Assembly: GCF_020179755.1 (NCBI RefSeq)
Contig: NZ_JAIUCY010000004.1
Location: 434,001 to 498,000, forward strand
Direction: 5' to 3'
Source of the DNA: Herbaspirillum sp. alder98
GTDB lineage: Bacteria > Pseudomonadota > Gammaproteobacteria > Burkholderiales > Burkholderiaceae_D
Length of the DNA: 64,000 bases
Position numbers and translations under genes: made by a program. Below the pieces are notes generated by a model. It searched no databases. It saw only the letters and a program-made list of their open reading frames with translations, and had not been told where the DNA came from. Shown one piece after another: positions 45,039 through 55,895 of this stretch. Numbering within the stretch: position 1 is the first letter of the stretch; each line of letters starts with the position of its first letter.

Positions 45039-45980
45039 TCAGTCGTACAGTGCAGCGGCGACCTTCGGGTCGTCGATGTTGGTCTTGTCGTACCAGTAGA
45101 AACCGGTGTCGATGATCTTCGGCAGCTTCTCGCCCTTGATCGCCTTGACCGCAGCCTCGACCGTCTTGTAGCCGATGCCGACCGGATTCTGGGTGATGGC
45201 GCCAGCCATCAGGCCTTCACGGATGGCGTCCTTCTGCTGCTTGCCCGAGTCGTAGCCGATGATGACGATCTTGCGCTTCATTTCACGCACGCCATTGACC
45301 ACGCCCACGGCCGAACCTTCGTTGGTGCCAAAGATGCCCTTGATCTTGGGATAGCCCTGCAGGATCGACTTGGTCACTTCGGTCGACTTCAGGTGATCGC
45401 CGCCACCGTATTGCACGCTGACCACCTTGATCTTCGGATAGGTCGACTTGATGCGATCCAGGAACCCATCGCGACGGTCGATGGCGGTACGGCTGGTCTG
45501 GTCATGCGCCACCACGGCCACTTCGCCTTCCTTGCCGATCAGCTCGGCCAGCTTGTCGGCGGCCAGGGCGGCTGCCGCCTTGTTGTCGGTGGTCGCGGTG
45601 GTGACCGGAATATCGCCATCCACGCCCGAGTCAAATGCCACCACCGGGATCTTCGCGGCCTGCGCCTTCTTCAGCAGCGGCAACGCGGCCTTGCTGTCGA
45701 GCGCGGCAAAGCCGATCGCCTGTGGCTTCTTGGCCAGCGCCGCCGACAGCATGTCGATCTGCTTGTCAACCATGGCTTCGGTCTCGGGGCCTTCGAAAGT
45801 CACCTTGACCTTGTAGTCGGCCGCAGCCTGGGTCGCACCCGACTTCACCGCCTGCCAGAACTGGTGCTGGAAGCCCTTGGAAATGAGCGGGATGTAGGTT
45901 TCCTGCGCCTGGGCGCCGGTGGCCATGCCGACCGACAGGGCCAGTCCGAGCGCTGCGGTCAATAAGTTCTTGTGGATCAC
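45039..45980 (-). CDS. Periplasmic sugar-binding protein of the fucose-cluster ABC importer
   Basis: A 313-residue ribose-type (RbsB-like, Peripla_BP_4) binding protein with a signal peptide ending near GAQAQET. The start is a GTG at 45978-45980, set by GGAGACA six bases upstream. Neighbouring permease and ATPase genes complete an importer, and the surrounding enzymes point to L-fucose. It is the last transporter gene and is followed by a strong hairpin. Confidence 0.88.
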   Translation of the reverse strand: MIHKNLLTAALGLALSVGMATGAQAQETYIPLISKGFQHQFWQAVKSGATQAAADYKVKVTFEGPETEAMVDKQIDMLSAALAKKPQAIGFAALDSKAALPLLKKAQAAKIPVVAFDSGVDGDIPVTTATTDNKAAAALAADKLAELIGKEGEVAVVAHDQTSRTAIDRRDGFLDRIKSTYPKIKVVSVQYGGGDHLKSTEVTKSILQGYPKIKGIFGTNEGSAVGVVNGVREMKRKIVIIGYDSGKQQKDAIREGLMAGAITQNPVGIGYKTVEAAVKAIKGEKLPKIIDTGFYWYDKTNIDDPKVAAALYD

Positions 45981-46047
45981 TGCTGTCTCCTTGCTTGTTA
46001 TCGATGATGGAGTGCCGCCAGTGGCGACGGGGGATGAAACTGATTCT

Positions 46048-47079
46048 TCAGGCGCGACGACGACGGCGCAGGATATCCATGTACACCGCCAGGATGATGA
46101 TCACGCCGGTCACCACCGTCTGCCATTCCTGGGCCACCGACATGATGCGCAGGCCATTGACCAGCACGCTCATGATGAAGGCGCCGATGATGGTGCCCAG
46201 GATGGTGCCGGTGCCGCCCGACAGCGAGGTGCCGCCGATCACCACCGCGGCGATGGCGTCGAGCTCGTAGCCCTGCCCCAATGCCGGCTGGGCCGAGTTC
46301 AGGCGCGACGCGATGATCAGGCCGGCAATGCCGCAGATGGCGCCCGAGAAGGTGTACACCGCGACCTTCCAGAAATCGACCTTCACGCCCGACAGGCGCA
46401 GCGCTTCTTCATTGCTGCCCAGGGCGAAGGTATAACGGCCGAACACGGTCTTGTTGAGGATGATCGAGGAACCGATGGCCACCAGGAACAGGATCAGCAC
46501 CGCATTGGGAATCGGCAGCGCCGGGATCAGGTCGCCGATCAGTGAATCCTGCGCAATGGCCGAGAAGCCCGGGGTATCGTTGAAGTAGATCGGCCGCGTG
46601 CCCGAGATCACCAGCGACAAGCCCTTGAGCAGCATCATCATGCCCAGGGTGGCGATGAACGGCGGCACCTTGAGCTTGGCGATCACCATGCCCGAGGTCC
46701 AGCCCGAGAGCGCGCCGAAGAAGATCGCGGCCAGGATGCCCAGCGGCAGCGGCAAGCCCAGGTTGGTCAGAACCACGCCGGCCATGACCGCGCAGAACGT
46801 CATCATGGTGCCCACCGACAGGTCGATGCCGGAGGTGATGATGACGTAGGTGCAGGCAATCGCCAGCACGCCATTGACTGCGGTCGACTGCAGGATGCTG
46901 ACCAGGTTGTCGACCTCCAGGAAGTTGGGCGAGGCGGCCGTGAAGAACACCATCAGCACGATCAGGCTGGCAAACGCCAGCAGCTTCTGGCGCGCGGCCG
47001 GGTTGAACAGGCGGGCGCGCCAGCCTGGCGAGAGTTCTGGTTTGGACATGGTGGTGGCGGATTGAGTGGGATTGGCCAT
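46048..47079 (-). CDS. Ribose-type sugar ABC permease, fucose cluster
   Basis: A 343-residue RbsC-like membrane protein with about 8-10 helices and family segments ITSGIDLSVGTMMTF and LDAIAAVVIGGTSLSGGTG. The ATG at 47077-47079 is used; the frame is open further upstream, but that part overlaps the ATPase gene. It is 17 bases after the ATPase. It probably works as a homodimer importing L-fucose. Confidence 0.92.
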   Translation of the reverse strand: MANPTQSATTMSKPELSPGWRARLFNPAARQKLLAFASLIVLMVFFTAASPNFLEVDNLVSILQSTAVNGVLAIACTYVIITSGIDLSVGTMMTFCAVMAGVVLTNLGLPLPLGILAAIFFGALSGWTSGMVIAKLKVPPFIATLGMMMLLKGLSLVISGTRPIYFNDTPGFSAIAQDSLIGDLIPALPIPNAVLILFLVAIGSSIILNKTVFGRYTFALGSNEEALRLSGVKVDFWKVAVYTFSGAICGIAGLIIASRLNSAQPALGQGYELDAIAAVVIGGTSLSGGTGTILGTIIGAFIMSVLVNGLRIMSVAQEWQTVVTGVIIILAVYMDILRRRRRA

Positions 47080-47096
47080 GAGCGTCTCGAATTGAA

Positions 47097-48650
<1,554 letters not shown>

Positions 48651-48715
48651 GCTCACCTCGGATGCATATCCGGCGCTTCTGCGACGCCGTCGTTTCTTGA
48701 TCTTGAATCAGTGCT

Positions 48716-49057
48716 TCAGGGTTGGCTGGACAGATCGAATATCTGCTCCATGCCGATCCATTTCTGGCCAGCCGGGGTCCAGGGCGTGGGCGCCTGGAAG
48801 CGCCACATCAGCTCCTCCCATTCGCGCACCTTGGGGTCCTTCTCGCTGGCGGCGGCCATCGCCGCGGCGTCGTACACGGCGTCGTCGGTCTCCATCACCA
48901 TCACCATGCGCGTACCCAGCCGCCAGATTTCCATGCCGAGCACGCCTTGCCGCTCCAGGTGGGCGGCAATCTCGGGCCAGATGCGGCGGTGATGGCGTTC
49001 ATACTCGGCGATCAGTGCAGCGTCGTCCTTGAGGTCCAGTGCGAGCAGATGGCGCAT
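48716..49057 (-). CDS. L-rhamnose/L-fucose mutarotase family protein
   Basis: A 113-residue RhaM-type dimeric alpha/beta protein (YERHHRRIWPEIAAHLERQGV, MEIWRLGTRMVMVMETDD, WEELMWRFQ). It would interconvert sugar anomers. The fucose genes around it, and the SDR start nine bases away in the same operon, suggest L-fucose as substrate rather than rhamnose. Confidence 0.85.
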   Translation of the reverse strand: MRHLLALDLKDDAALIAEYERHHRRIWPEIAAHLERQGVLGMEIWRLGTRMVMVMETDDAVYDAAAMAAASEKDPKVREWEELMWRFQAPTPWTPAGQKWIGMEQIFDLSSQP

Positions 49058-49066
49058 TACGGCTCC

Positions 49067-49855
<789 letters not shown>

Positions 49856-49885
49856 TTATTCTTGGTGCTCGAGGCCGGCGTCGGC

Positions 49886-51163
49886 CTAACCCCTGAAGCG
49901 GTACTGCTCCAGCGACTCCGGTTTCATCTCGATCGAGAATCCCGGCAGGGTCGGCGGCATGTAGGCGGCGTTGCTGACGATGCAGGGATCGACGAAATGC
50001 TCATGCAGGTGATCGACGTACTCGGTGACACGGCCTTCCTTGCTGCCCGAGATGCAGACGTAATCGATCATCGAGAGATGTTGCACGTACTCGCACAGGC
50101 CCACGCCGCCGGCATGCGGGCACACCACCACGTTGTACTTGGCCGCCATCAGCATGACCGCCAGGATCTCGTTGACGCCGCCCAACCGGCAAGAGTCGAT
50201 CTGCACCACATCGATCGCTTCGCGCATGATGAACTGCTTGAACAGCACCCGGTTCTGGCACATCTCGCCGGTAGCCACCTTGACCTCGCCGATGGCTTCG
50301 CGAATCTTGCGATGGCCTTCGACGTCGTCCGGGCTGGTCGGCTCTTCGATGAACCAGGGCTTGGCGAAGGCCAGTTCCTTGACCCAGGCGATGGCCTGGT
50401 CGACTTCCCATACCTGGTTGGCGTCGATCATCAGCTTGCGGTCCGGTCCCAGCACCTCACGGGCGATCGAGACCCGACGCTTGTCGTCGGCCAGGTCGCG
50501 CCCGACCTTGAGCTTGACGTGTTCGAAGCCCTGGTCGATGGCTTCCTGCACCAGCCGGCGCAACTTGGCATCGTCATAGCCCAGCCAGCCGGCCGAGGTG
50601 GTGTAGCAGGGATAACCTTCCTGCTTCAGGATACGGATGCGCTCGGCCTTGCCGGCTTCCTTCTCGCGCAGCAGCGCCAGCGCCTCGTCGGGCGTGATGC
50701 AATCGGTGATGTAGCGGAAGTCGATGCTGCGCACCAATTCCTCGGGCGACATGTCTGCCACCAGTTGCCACAGCGGCTTGCCTTCGAGCTTGGCCCACAG
50801 GTCCCACACGGCATTGACCACCGCACCGGTGGCCAGGTGGATCGCGCCCTTGTCCGGGCCGATCCAGCGCAGCTGGCTGTCGGAGGTGACATGGCGCCAG
50901 AAGCGCCCCATGTCGGCGGTGATCCAGTCCAGGTCGAGCCCGACCACCAGGTGCTCCATGGCATTGATGGCGGCACAGCAGATCTCGTTGCCGCGGCCGA
51001 TGGTGAAGGTCAGGCCGTGGCCCTTGTGCTGCGGATGATCGGTGTCGAGGATGACGTAGGCCGCCGAATAGTCGGGGTCCGGGTTCATCGCATCGGAACC
51101 ATCCAGCGATTGTGAAGTGGGAAAGCGCACGTCAAGCACGCGCAGGGCTGTGATCTTGGTCAT
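49886..51163 (-). CDS. L-fuconate dehydratase
   Basis: A 425-residue enolase-superfamily dehydratase of the fuconate branch. The proton-abstracting Lys pair is in HVKLKVG, the metal ligands in LMIDANQVW, FIEEPTSPDD and KVATGEM, and the catalytic His in VCPHAGGVG. It removes water from L-fuconate to give 2-keto-3-deoxy-L-fuconate. It is first in the seven-gene operon and divergent from the IclR gene. Confidence 0.94.
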   Translation of the reverse strand: MTKITALRVLDVRFPTSQSLDGSDAMNPDPDYSAAYVILDTDHPQHKGHGLTFTIGRGNEICCAAINAMEHLVVGLDLDWITADMGRFWRHVTSDSQLRWIGPDKGAIHLATGAVVNAVWDLWAKLEGKPLWQLVADMSPEELVRSIDFRYITDCITPDEALALLREKEAGKAERIRILKQEGYPCYTTSAGWLGYDDAKLRRLVQEAIDQGFEHVKLKVGRDLADDKRRVSIAREVLGPDRKLMIDANQVWEVDQAIAWVKELAFAKPWFIEEPTSPDDVEGHRKIREAIGEVKVATGEMCQNRVLFKQFIMREAIDVVQIDSCRLGGVNEILAVMLMAAKYNVVVCPHAGGVGLCEYVQHLSMIDYVCISGSKEGRVTEYVDHLHEHFVDPCIVSNAAYMPPTLPGFSIEMKPESLEQYRFRG

Positions 51164-51246
51164 TCGGTTCGAATTGTCGTCAGGTTGCTGGCGTCGGCTA
51201 GGCGGCAGGCGTACCTGCCAGGGAAATCGTCTCGTCTTATTTTTTA

Positions 51247-51277
51247 CTTACGAATGAAATAAGTTTTCATATGTAAG
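51247..51277. promoter_or_regulatory. Long palindrome upstream of fuconate dehydratase, candidate IclR operator
   Basis: The 31-base dyad has outer arms CTTAC/GTAAG and inner arms ATGAAA/TTTCAT. The motif TTACnAATGAAAT recurs at 51382-51394. It sits 84 bases upstream of the dehydratase start. Confidence 0.6.
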
Positions 51278-51367
51278 ATTCGTAGCATACTCGCTATCAT
51301 ATTCTCGCTGCCGGGATGAACCGATGATGTTTCTGTCAGCATCGATATCAAAACGGATATGAGCACC

Positions 51368-51386
51368 TGTAAAAAATAGTTTTACA
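51368..51386. promoter_or_regulatory. Second palindrome in the fucose/IclR gap
   Basis: TGTAAAA and TTTTACA flank five bases. It overlaps the TTACAAATGAAAT copy of the motif seen in the first palindrome and precedes the IclR start by about 50 bases. Confidence 0.55.
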
Positions 51387-51438
51387 AATGAAATTGGTTG
51401 TCTTATACAATTTCGTCAAATTCCACCGCCAACTACCC

Positions 51439-52281
51439 ATGCCCCGTACCAAGACCCTGCCGCCCGCCGATAGCGATGCCAGCGCCGACGAAGCCGCCAA
51501 TGGCGACAGCGCGCGCAACCGTTATGCCGCCCCTGCGCTGGACAAGGGCCTCGACATCCTGGAGTTGCTGAGCCGCTCGGAGCAGATGCTCACGCTGAAC
51601 CAGATCTCGCGCCAGCTCGGGCGCAGCGTCAATGAAATCTTCCGCATGGTGGTCACGCTGGAACAGCGCGGCTACCTGATTGCCGACAACGACCAGTACC
51701 GGCTGTCACTGAAGCTGTTCGAGCTGGCCCACTATCACCAGCCGATCCGCTCACTGGTCGGCACTGCCCTGCCGCATATGCGCGAACTGGCCACGCGGGC
51801 AGTGCAGTCCAGTCACCTGACGGTCTATGAGGCCGGTCGCGTGATCGTGGTGGCCCAGGTCGACAGCCCCGAGCGCTGGGCCTTCGGGCTCAAGGTAGGG
51901 GCACTGGTGAGCCTGACCGATACTGCATCGGGTTATGTCCTGCTGGCCTTTAGAGACGACGCCGAACGCGCCCGCATGCTGGCTGAACATGTACGCCTGG
52001 ATGGCGAGCAGGAAGTCGACACCGCAGAGCTGCAGCGCCAGGTCGACGACACCCGGCGGCGCGGTCACTCGCGCACCGACAGCCGCCAGATCCGTGGCGT
52101 GATCAACCTCTCGTATCCGGTGATGGGCGCCAACAACCGCATGCTGGCCGCGCTCAACGTGCCCTACATCGAACGCATCGACAAGAAGGTCAACCCCAGC
52201 CTGGACGAGGTGCAAGGCATCGTGCAGGAGATCTCGGCCCGCCTGTCGCGGTTGATGGGGGATTCGAGTTTCGGGAGTTAG
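51439..52281 (+). CDS. IclR-family regulator of the fucose operon
   Basis: A 280-residue IclR regulator. The winged helix (QMLTLNQISRQLGRSVNEIFRMVVTLE) is preceded by ALDKGLDILELL, then a GAF-like effector domain (HLTVYEAGRVIVVAQVDS, YPVMGANNRMLAALNVPYI). The ATG at 51439 (MPRTKTLPP) is preferred. The in-frame ATG at 51388 would overlap the palindrome and add an atypical extension. It is divergent from fuconate dehydratase. Confidence 0.87.
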   Translation: MPRTKTLPPADSDASADEAANGDSARNRYAAPALDKGLDILELLSRSEQMLTLNQISRQLGRSVNEIFRMVVTLEQRGYLIADNDQYRLSLKLFELAHYHQPIRSLVGTALPHMRELATRAVQSSHLTVYEAGRVIVVAQVDSPERWAFGLKVGALVSLTDTASGYVLLAFRDDAERARMLAEHVRLDGEQEVDTAELQRQVDDTRRRGHSRTDSRQIRGVINLSYPVMGANNRMLAALNVPYIERIDKKVNPSLDEVQGIVQEISARLSRLMGDSSFGS

Positions 52282-52293
52282 TGGGTACGCCTT

Positions 52294-52376
52294 AAAGTCG
52301 CTGGGTCCTGACTTTCGTCAGGATGACGGTTCATCTCTCCGTCGTCCCGGCGCAGGCCGGGATACAGTGACGTTAA
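52294..52376. repeat. Inverted pair of REP-like units
   Basis: The left unit (52294-52329) is the inverted form of the 13.1-kb copy: CGCTGGGTCCTGAC, TTTC, GTCAGGATGACGG. The right unit (52339-52376) runs CCGTCGTCCCGGCGCAGGCC then GGGATACAGTGACG. It fills most of the gap between the convergent IclR and SMP-30 genes. Confidence 0.82.
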
Positions 52377-52380
52377 CTTT

Positions 52381-53244
52381 TTACCCGGCGAACCTGACCT
52401 CGGGCAACCCGCGCACACCTGGTTGCGCCGCAAAAACCGCGCCGGCAAACACATCTTCCTGGCGCTGCGCGACACTCATGCCCTCATGCGCGGTAGTGAT
52501 ATACAGCGTGGACAAATCAGCGCCACCAAAGGCGACGCAGCTGACTTGCGTAGCCGGCACCTCGACCGTGCGCTCGATACTGCCGTCGGGCGCAAAGCGC
52601 ACCACGCGCGAGCCGCCCCAGCGAGCATTCCAGACGAAACCCTCGGCATCGACGCAGGACCCATCCGGCCCACCGGGCGTGGTCGACAGGTCGGCAAACA
52701 CGCGCGGGTTGGCGCCGTCAACATCGCAGCACATGATCTTGCCCTGCATGCTGTCGCAGTAATACATCACATCACCCGCAGGGCTGAAGCAGATGCTGTT
52801 GGAGATGGCCACGCCCGCCAGCGGCAGGCGTTGCAGCGAGAGATCGGCATTGAGTCGGTAGAAGCTACCGATCGGTGCGCGCGCCGGGTCTTCATTGAGC
52901 GTGCCGAACACGAACCGGCCCTGGCGATCACAGCGACCGTCGTTCAGGCGCGTGGTGGGCAGGTCCGCCTCGACCTCGCAGATGGGACTGACCACGCCAT
53001 CATCGAGCGTCATGAAGGCCAGGCGCGAGGCCAGCCCCAGCAACAGGCGGTTGGCGTCGGCGGTAAAGGCGAAGCAGCAAAGGCGCTCCGGCAAGCCCCA
53101 GCTGCGGGTAGTGCCGCGTTGCGGATCATGGTTCCACAGGCGCGACGCATGGATATCGGTCCAGAACAGCGACTGCGAACGTTCGCACCACAGCACGCCC
53201 TCACCCAGTTCGTGTTTTCCATCGACCAGCAATTGCGCTTTCAT
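52381..53244 (-). CDS. SMP-30/gluconolactonase-family sugar lactonase
   Basis: A 287-residue six-bladed propeller lactonase. Metal-site landmarks are GEGVLW (Glu), LNDGRCDRQGRFVFGT (Asn-Asp) and GGPDGSCVDAEGFVWNARWGG (Asp). Homologues hydrolyse L-arabinono-1,4-lactone or D-galactono-lactone. The aldose dehydrogenase and arabonate-type dehydratase 3-5 kb away support this. It is a single gene downstream of the porin terminator. Confidence 0.88.
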   Translation of the reverse strand: MKAQLLVDGKHELGEGVLWCERSQSLFWTDIHASRLWNHDPQRGTTRSWGLPERLCCFAFTADANRLLLGLASRLAFMTLDDGVVSPICEVEADLPTTRLNDGRCDRQGRFVFGTLNEDPARAPIGSFYRLNADLSLQRLPLAGVAISNSICFSPAGDVMYYCDSMQGKIMCCDVDGANPRVFADLSTTPGGPDGSCVDAEGFVWNARWGGSRVVRFAPDGSIERTVEVPATQVSCVAFGGADLSTLYITTAHEGMSVAQRQEDVFAGAVFAAQPGVRGLPEVRFAG

Positions 53245-53287
53245 ACGATTCTTTTCCAGTCAAACTGTTACTTGATTATCAATAACG

Positions 53288-53315
53288 CAAAAAAGGGCAG
53301 GCTTTCGCCTGCCCT
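53288..53315 (-). terminator. Rho-independent terminator of the porin gene
   Basis: The nine-base stem AGGGCAGGC/GCCTGCCCT with loop TTTC is followed on the minus strand by a T-run. It separates the porin from the lactonase gene. Confidence 0.93.
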
Positions 53316-53360
53316 GAATTACATCAAGACCACCTCAGGAAGGATTACACCACTACAACA

Positions 53361-54461
53361 TCAGAACGAATGGGCGACACCGAAGTACCCACCATTTTGG
53401 CCCTTGCCGGCGCCAGGACCAGTTGCATCCGCTGCCTCGAGGGCAAAGTTAGCATTGCCCTTGTTACGAACGGAGCCAGCGCCCACGTACAGCAGGGTAC
53501 GCTTGGACAGGTAATAGTTGGCGCCCAGCATGTACAGGTTGGCGTTGCCACCACCGTTGTTGACGTTGACGCGGAAGACAGAGCCAATCAGGGTCAGCTG
53601 CGGCGTCAGGTCATAGTTGGCGCCAATCCAGTAGTGATTGACCTTGCTCGGCAGACCGGCAGCAACGTCAGGCGCCTTCAGGTTTTCGTAACCGACGAAC
53701 ATCTTCAGGTTGTCGATCTTGTAAGTACCACCCAGGATCAGTTCCTTGGAGTTGGTGAAGATCGTGTCAGCTGCAGTGGTGGTCGGCACGCTGCCGTACT
53801 TGCCATTGGCGTCACGCACCACGTCATAGATGGCGCGCAGTTCCAGGCCATTCTTGATGTAGGCCAGCGAAATGCCGTCCTTGCGGCCATTCTTGACCGA
53901 ACCCGCCTGCTCGCCCAGCGAAGTCTGCAGGGTAGCCGTAAAGCCGCCGAAGTCAGGTGTCTGGTATTCGATCACGTTGGCCGCGCCAGGCCAGTTGCGG
54001 CCCTTCACCAGGCTGGCAGTGCCGATCCATTGCTGGCCGGTCGGATCCAGGAACCAGACGTCGTTGTTGATGAACAGGTTGCGGCCGAACTTGATCGAAC
54101 CGGCGCCACCCTGCAGGCCGACGTAGGAACGACGATTGAACAGTTCGGTGCCGTTGGTCTTGCCCGTGGTCGCGCCGAAGCCCGATTCCAGCAGGAAGAA
54201 GGCGTTGGTGCCGCCGCCCAGGTCTTCGGTTCCCTTGAAACCGATCATGCTGGTACCCCACTGGTTGCTGGCAGCGCGCCAGCGGGTGCCGCTGGTGCCA
54301 TCGGCATTGGTGGCGTTGCTGACAACGTCCACGCCAGCGACCACACGACCATAGATGGTCACGCTGCTGGTTTGTGCTTGTGCCTGGGCAGAAAATGCGC
54401 CCAGCAGCGCCAGCGCGCACAGGGTCTTCTTACCAGTAAAGGATGCCTTGACTTGCCTCAT
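53361..54461 (-). CDS. Gram-negative outer-membrane porin (Burkholderiales type)
   Basis: A 366-residue trimeric general porin of the Porin_4/OmpC-like betaproteobacterial group. It has a signal peptide (CALALLGAFSAQAQAQ), then SSVTIYGRVVAGVDVV, the conserved GFKGTEDLGGG, RRSYVGLQGG and a C-terminal aromatic YFGVAHSF. GGAG precedes the ATG at 54459-54461. It sits among sugar genes and is divergent from a LysR gene, so sugar-responsive expression is plausible. Confidence 0.94.
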   Translation of the reverse strand: MRQVKASFTGKKTLCALALLGAFSAQAQAQTSSVTIYGRVVAGVDVVSNATNADGTSGTRWRAASNQWGTSMIGFKGTEDLGGGTNAFFLLESGFGATTGKTNGTELFNRRSYVGLQGGAGSIKFGRNLFINNDVWFLDPTGQQWIGTASLVKGRNWPGAANVIEYQTPDFGGFTATLQTSLGEQAGSVKNGRKDGISLAYIKNGLELRAIYDVVRDANGKYGSVPTTTAADTIFTNSKELILGGTYKIDNLKMFVGYENLKAPDVAAGLPSKVNHYWIGANYDLTPQLTLIGSVFRVNVNNGGGNANLYMLGANYYLSKRTLLYVGAGSVRNKGNANFALEAADATGPGAGKGQNGGYFGVAHSF

Positions 54462-54759
54462 GAATAGTCTCCGTGATATTGCAGTTAGAATTTTCGTCGG
54501 TCGGTTCGGCCATACAGACTGCAAATCCGATCATCGAAGACCTGACATGCCGCTGACAACTTCCCGCTTGTTCTTTGTTGTACTACCCGAACTTTTTCAT
54601 TCCGATCACCGCTGTTGTAAATCTATGCGAGTGCGGAACGTGGGTGAATACTAAGTATTCGTTTCATGTCTTTCCAATGAATTCTTTCGCAAATGCGATA
54701 TGCGATTTGATATCATCATCGACAGCAAAAATATTTAAAACAAAGTTCTGCGGAGACTT
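54462..54759. promoter_or_regulatory. Porin / LysR divergent gap with a perfect palindrome
   Basis: This 298-base gap contains the perfect palindrome GAATACTAAGTATTC at 54646-54660, about 100 bases upstream of the LysR start. Its right end is AT-rich. I see no gene in it. Confidence 0.55.
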
Positions 54760-55701
54760 ATGAAGAACAGTGATCCAAACTGGTTTCTGCGAGCACGATT
54801 AAAGACACGCCAACTCCTGCTGTTAATCGCACTCGACGACACGCGCAACATTCACCGCGCCTCCAGCGAGCTCAACATGACCCAGCCGGCTGCCTCCAAG
54901 CAGCTCAAGGACCTGGAAGACATGCTGGCCGTCTCGCTGTTCGAACGCCTGCCGCGCGGCATGCGCCCGACCATCTACGGCGAGGCGATGATCCGCCACG
55001 CGCGCATGGCGCTGACCAGCCTGTCCAAGGCGCATGAAGACATCGTGGCGTTGAAGTCTGGCTTGTCGGGCCAGGTCGATGTCGGCGTGATCCTCTCACC
55101 CGGCATGGCGCTGCTGCCACCGGCCATTGCCCGCGTCAAGGAACACGCGCCCATGCTGCGCATCGGCGTCGAAGTCGAAAGCAGCAACATCCTGCTGTCG
55201 CGCCTGATGCACGGCGAACTCGATTTCGTGATCGGTCGCATCCTCGACGAAGAAAACCGCAACGACCTGCAATACTACGAGCTGGCCGATGAACCGGTAT
55301 GTGCGGTAGCGCGCGTAGGCCATCCATTGCATGCACGCGAGAACCTGAAACTGTCGGATTTAACCAACGAACCGTGGATTCTTGCGCCCAAGGGCAGCAT
55401 CCTGCGTGCACGTTGCGACCAGATGTTCCGCGAACAAGGTCTCACGCCGCCATCGAACGTGGTCGACACCACGGCCATCCTGTTCATCACCAGCCTGCTG
55501 CAGCAAACCGATTTCCTGTATGCGATGCCGACTGAGGTGGCGCGCTATTACACCCAGGCGCGTCTGATGGATATCCTGCCGATCGACTTGCCGTGCCGCA
55601 TGGACGGCTTCGGCATCATCACCCGCCGCGACGCGCTGCTTTCGCCGGGAGCGTCATTGCTGCTGGATGCGATCAGGGAAGTGGCGAAAATGATTTACTG
55701 A
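54760..55701 (+). CDS. LysR-family regulator, GbpR-like
   Basis: A 313-residue LysR regulator. The helix-turn-helix segment DDTRNIHRASSELNMTQPAASKQLKDLE and the following FERLPRGMRPTIYGE resemble GbpR, the regulator of galactose-binding ChvE-type proteins in Azospirillum and Agrobacterium. CGGAGACTT precedes the ATG. It lies between the porin and the arabinose/galactose operon with its ChvE-type binding protein, so it probably regulates one or both. Confidence 0.85.
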   Translation: MKNSDPNWFLRARLKTRQLLLLIALDDTRNIHRASSELNMTQPAASKQLKDLEDMLAVSLFERLPRGMRPTIYGEAMIRHARMALTSLSKAHEDIVALKSGLSGQVDVGVILSPGMALLPPAIARVKEHAPMLRIGVEVESSNILLSRLMHGELDFVIGRILDEENRNDLQYYELADEPVCAVARVGHPLHARENLKLSDLTNEPWILAPKGSILRARCDQMFREQGLTPPSNVVDTTAILFITSLLQQTDFLYAMPTEVARYYTQARLMDILPIDLPCRMDGFGIITRRDALLSPGASLLLDAIREVAKMIY

Positions 55702-55737
55702 TGTCGCCGGGAGGCGACGGCTGGTGAGCTATACCCC

Positions 55738-55874
55738 ACCGTCGTGCCGGCGTCTTTTTTACTTATCTATCGGTATAAAAAAAGACGCTGGGTCCCGACT
55801 TTCGTCAGGACGACGGAGATTGATTTATAGGCAATCCGTCGTGCTGGCGAACGCCGGCACCCAGCGTCTTTTTT
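55738..55874. repeat. Three REP-like units forming nested alternative hairpins
   Basis: Unit A (55738-55760) is a truncated form running from CGTCGTGCCGG directly to CGTCTTTTTT. Unit B (55777-55816) is inverted and starts with seven A then GACGCTGGGT. Unit C (55836-55874) is direct, ending ACCCAGCGTCTTTTTT. A can pair with B, or B with C, and each combination ends in a T-run. It is an apparent bidirectional terminator between convergent LysR and SDR genes. Confidence 0.85.
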
Positions 55875-55895
55875 CCTTGCGTCACTACCGAAGAC

